Below, one piece after another: positions 5,791-6,363 of a stretch of DNA of 6,363 bases. The DNA comes from Clostridia bacterium. GTDB taxonomy: Bacteria > Bacillota > Clostridia > Oscillospirales > Acutalibacteraceae. Both the position numbers and the translations under genes were made by a program. The notes beneath the pieces were generated by a model. The model had not been told where the DNA came from, did not search any database, and saw only the letters and a list, made by a program, of their open reading frames with translations. Position 1 is the stretch's first letter; every line of letters starts with the position of its first letter. Location: assembly GCA_017631705.1 (NCBI GenBank), contig JAGBSU010000202.1:1-6363 (forward strand), read 5' to 3'.

Positions 5791-5843
5791 GGAAATTCCC
5801 GAAAATCACCGAAAACTTTACGTAGATTATTATTTAAAGAACT

Positions 5844-5872
5844 GAGCCGCCGAGAAAATTTCTCGGCGGCTC
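5844..5872 (-). terminator. Hairpin after the SASP gene, probable terminator
   Basis: A 14-nt perfect inverted repeat around a single central base (GAGCCGCCGAGAAA and its complement), 18 nt after the SASP stop. The GC-rich lower stem is very stable. The following minus-strand T tract is weak (AGTTCTTTAAAT), so termination may be partial; the stem could also protect the mRNA 3' end. Confidence 0.75.
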
Positions 5873-5890
5873 GATTGTTACAACTTAAAA

Positions 5891-6082
5891 TTATTTCAAG
5901 TTGTTTTCGTATTGCTGGATCATCTTTTTGACCATTTGGCCGCCAATAGAACCAGCTTGTCTAGCGGTTAAATCACCGTTGTAGCCCTGTTTCAAGTTAA
6001 CGCCGACTTCGTTAGCGGCTTCCATCTTGAAACGGTTGAGACCTTCGCGAGCCTCGGGAACCAAGCTGTTTTTGTTAGACAT
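5891..6082 (-). CDS. Alpha/beta-type small acid-soluble spore protein (SASP)
   Basis: This small protein coats spore DNA in the dormant spore, switching it to an A-like form and protecting it from UV and heat; it is degraded at germination by the Gpr protease. The 63 residues are typical of the family (60-75). PEAREGLNRFKMEAANEVGV at 9-28 is the first conserved block, containing the Gpr-cleavage region around Glu21-Ala22. NGDLTARQAGSIGGQMVKKMI at 35-55 is the second, with the Gly-rich turn and DNA-binding helix. The NGDLTAR spacing between the blocks is the clostridial form. The ATG follows GAGGAG by 8 nt. It has its own candidate sigma-G promoter and a following hairpin, so it should be transcribed alone in the forespore. 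At the cleavage region, Ala22 stands where most members have Ile, Val or Phe. Which ssp paralogue it is cannot be told. Confidence 0.95.
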   Translation of the reverse strand: MSNKNSLVPEAREGLNRFKMEAANEVGVNLKQGYNGDLTARQAGSIGGQMVKKMIQQYENNLK

Positions 6083-6143
6083 AACTTACACTCCTCAAAA
6101 CTTTTCGGCATATCGCCTGTATTTCGTCTTGCGTTTGCAATAG

Positions 6144-6172
6144 TAGTGTGCGTTTGTCTATCGAAATCATGC
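6144..6172 (-). promoter_or_regulatory. Candidate sigma-G (forespore) promoter of the SASP gene
   Basis: On the minus strand, GCATG (6172-6168) matches the sigma-G -35 consensus G-M-A-T-R, and CACACTA (6150-6144) matches the -10 consensus CATWMTA at six of seven positions. The spacer is 17 nt. Transcription would start near 6137, about 55 nt before the ATG. No vegetative promoter is seen in this stretch, and SASP genes are known sigma-G targets. Confidence 0.6.
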
Positions 6173-6195
6173 GTGTTAATTTGTGGCAAAAATTT

Positions 6196-6363
6196 TTATA
6201 AATCGTCGGCATCTTGTTCCGGTACTTCGCCGTTTTCGGGTGAGCCGGTATAACTGCCGAGTACGTCGGATAAAATACTGCCGCGACCTTCGGTCGGCAA
6301 TGCGTTGATAGCGGATTGTACGGATTGTTTTTTGTGAATCAGTTTTTTCTTTTCTATGATAAA
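6196..6363 (-). CDS. C-terminal part of a small unrecognised protein with SYTG...QDADDL tail (cut by window edge)
   Basis: An open frame of 55 codons enters from the right edge without any ATG or GTG inside the window and ends at TAA (6198-6196). The visible part starts with a lysine-rich stretch (EKKKLIHKKQ at 4-13), passes through a short possible helix, and ends in an acidic, Gly/Pro-containing tail: GSYTGSPENGEVPEQDADDL at 36-55. I recall similar SYTG-x-P ... QDADDL endings on small uncharacterised proteins in Firmicutes, but I cannot name a family. Codon use looks like the neighbouring genes, which supports it being real. No function is assigned. It is followed by the SASP promoter with no clear terminator between. 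Confidence 0.6.
   Translation of the reverse strand, partial: FIIEKKKLIHKKQSVQSAINALPTEGRGSILSDVLGSYTGSPENGEVPEQDADDL

Noticed and set aside
5555..5809. Minus-strand open frame of 84 codons over the tRNA
   Set aside because: It reads through the tRNA-Gln and its terminator; the RNA features fully explain the sequence.
5371..5825. Two overlapping plus-strand open frames across the operon leader and tRNA
   Set aside because: They run through the A/T tracts, the promoter, the terminator and the tRNA gene; the translations are low-complexity.
5992..6189. Minus-strand open frame of 65 codons overlapping the SASP gene
   Set aside because: It is in another frame of the SASP gene and its start lies over the candidate sigma-G promoter; the SASP frame is clearly the coding one.
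6188..6197. AAAAATTTTT palindrome after the right-edge gene, as a terminator
   Set aside because: No GC in the stem and no loop; it cannot act as a standard intrinsic terminator.
1..6363. CRISPR array, insertion sequence, transposase or phage genes
   Set aside because: No regularly spaced repeats, terminal inverted repeats or mobile-element proteins were seen on either strand.

Overview
The window comes from an endospore-forming member of the Firmicutes, most likely class Clostridia. The basis is a clostridial-looking alpha/beta-type small acid-soluble spore protein (SASP) with a plausible sporulation promoter, strong purine-rich ribosome binding sites, and a coenzyme-B12-dependent diol/glycerol dehydratase operon of the kind found in gut and sediment anaerobes. 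Every gene recognised lies on the minus strand, so the window reads from right (6363) to left (1).

Right end, 6363-5844: the C-terminal end of an unrecognised small acidic-tailed protein, then a monocistronic SASP gene with a candidate sigma-G promoter and a strong hairpin after its stop codon. Middle, 5790-5638: a solitary tRNA-Gln (anticodon CUG) with encoded CCA, a near-ideal vegetative promoter (TTGACA, 16 nt, TATAAT) and its own intrinsic terminator. Next, 5637-5340: a leader region with A/T tracts, a second vegetative promoter (TTGATT, 17 nt, TATAAT) and a small inverted repeat in the predicted 5' UTR.

Left, 5339-1: a tightly packed operon encoding the large, medium and small subunits of an adenosylcobalamin-dependent diol/glycerol dehydratase (pduCDE-like), the large and small subunits of its reactivating factor (pduGH-like), and the start of a PduO-type cob(I)alamin adenosyltransferase cut by the window edge. 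Together these form a self-contained B12 enzyme module. The dehydratase removes water from 1,2-propanediol or glycerol to give propionaldehyde or 3-hydroxypropionaldehyde. The reactivase uses ATP to eject damaged cofactor from inactivated enzyme, and the adenosyltransferase regenerates adenosylcobalamin. Gene spacing is very tight: 12-nt, 17-nt and 19-nt gaps and two TAATG stop/start overlaps.

The families are well known and I do not see a wholly new system. The points most worth a second look are a mixed diol-type/glycerol-type dehydratase architecture, with a PduD-like N-terminal helix only on the medium subunit; an apparently altered active-site segment in the adenosyltransferase; and the candidate sigma-G promoter. 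Comparisons with named reference proteins are from memory of those sequences, not from alignments run here.
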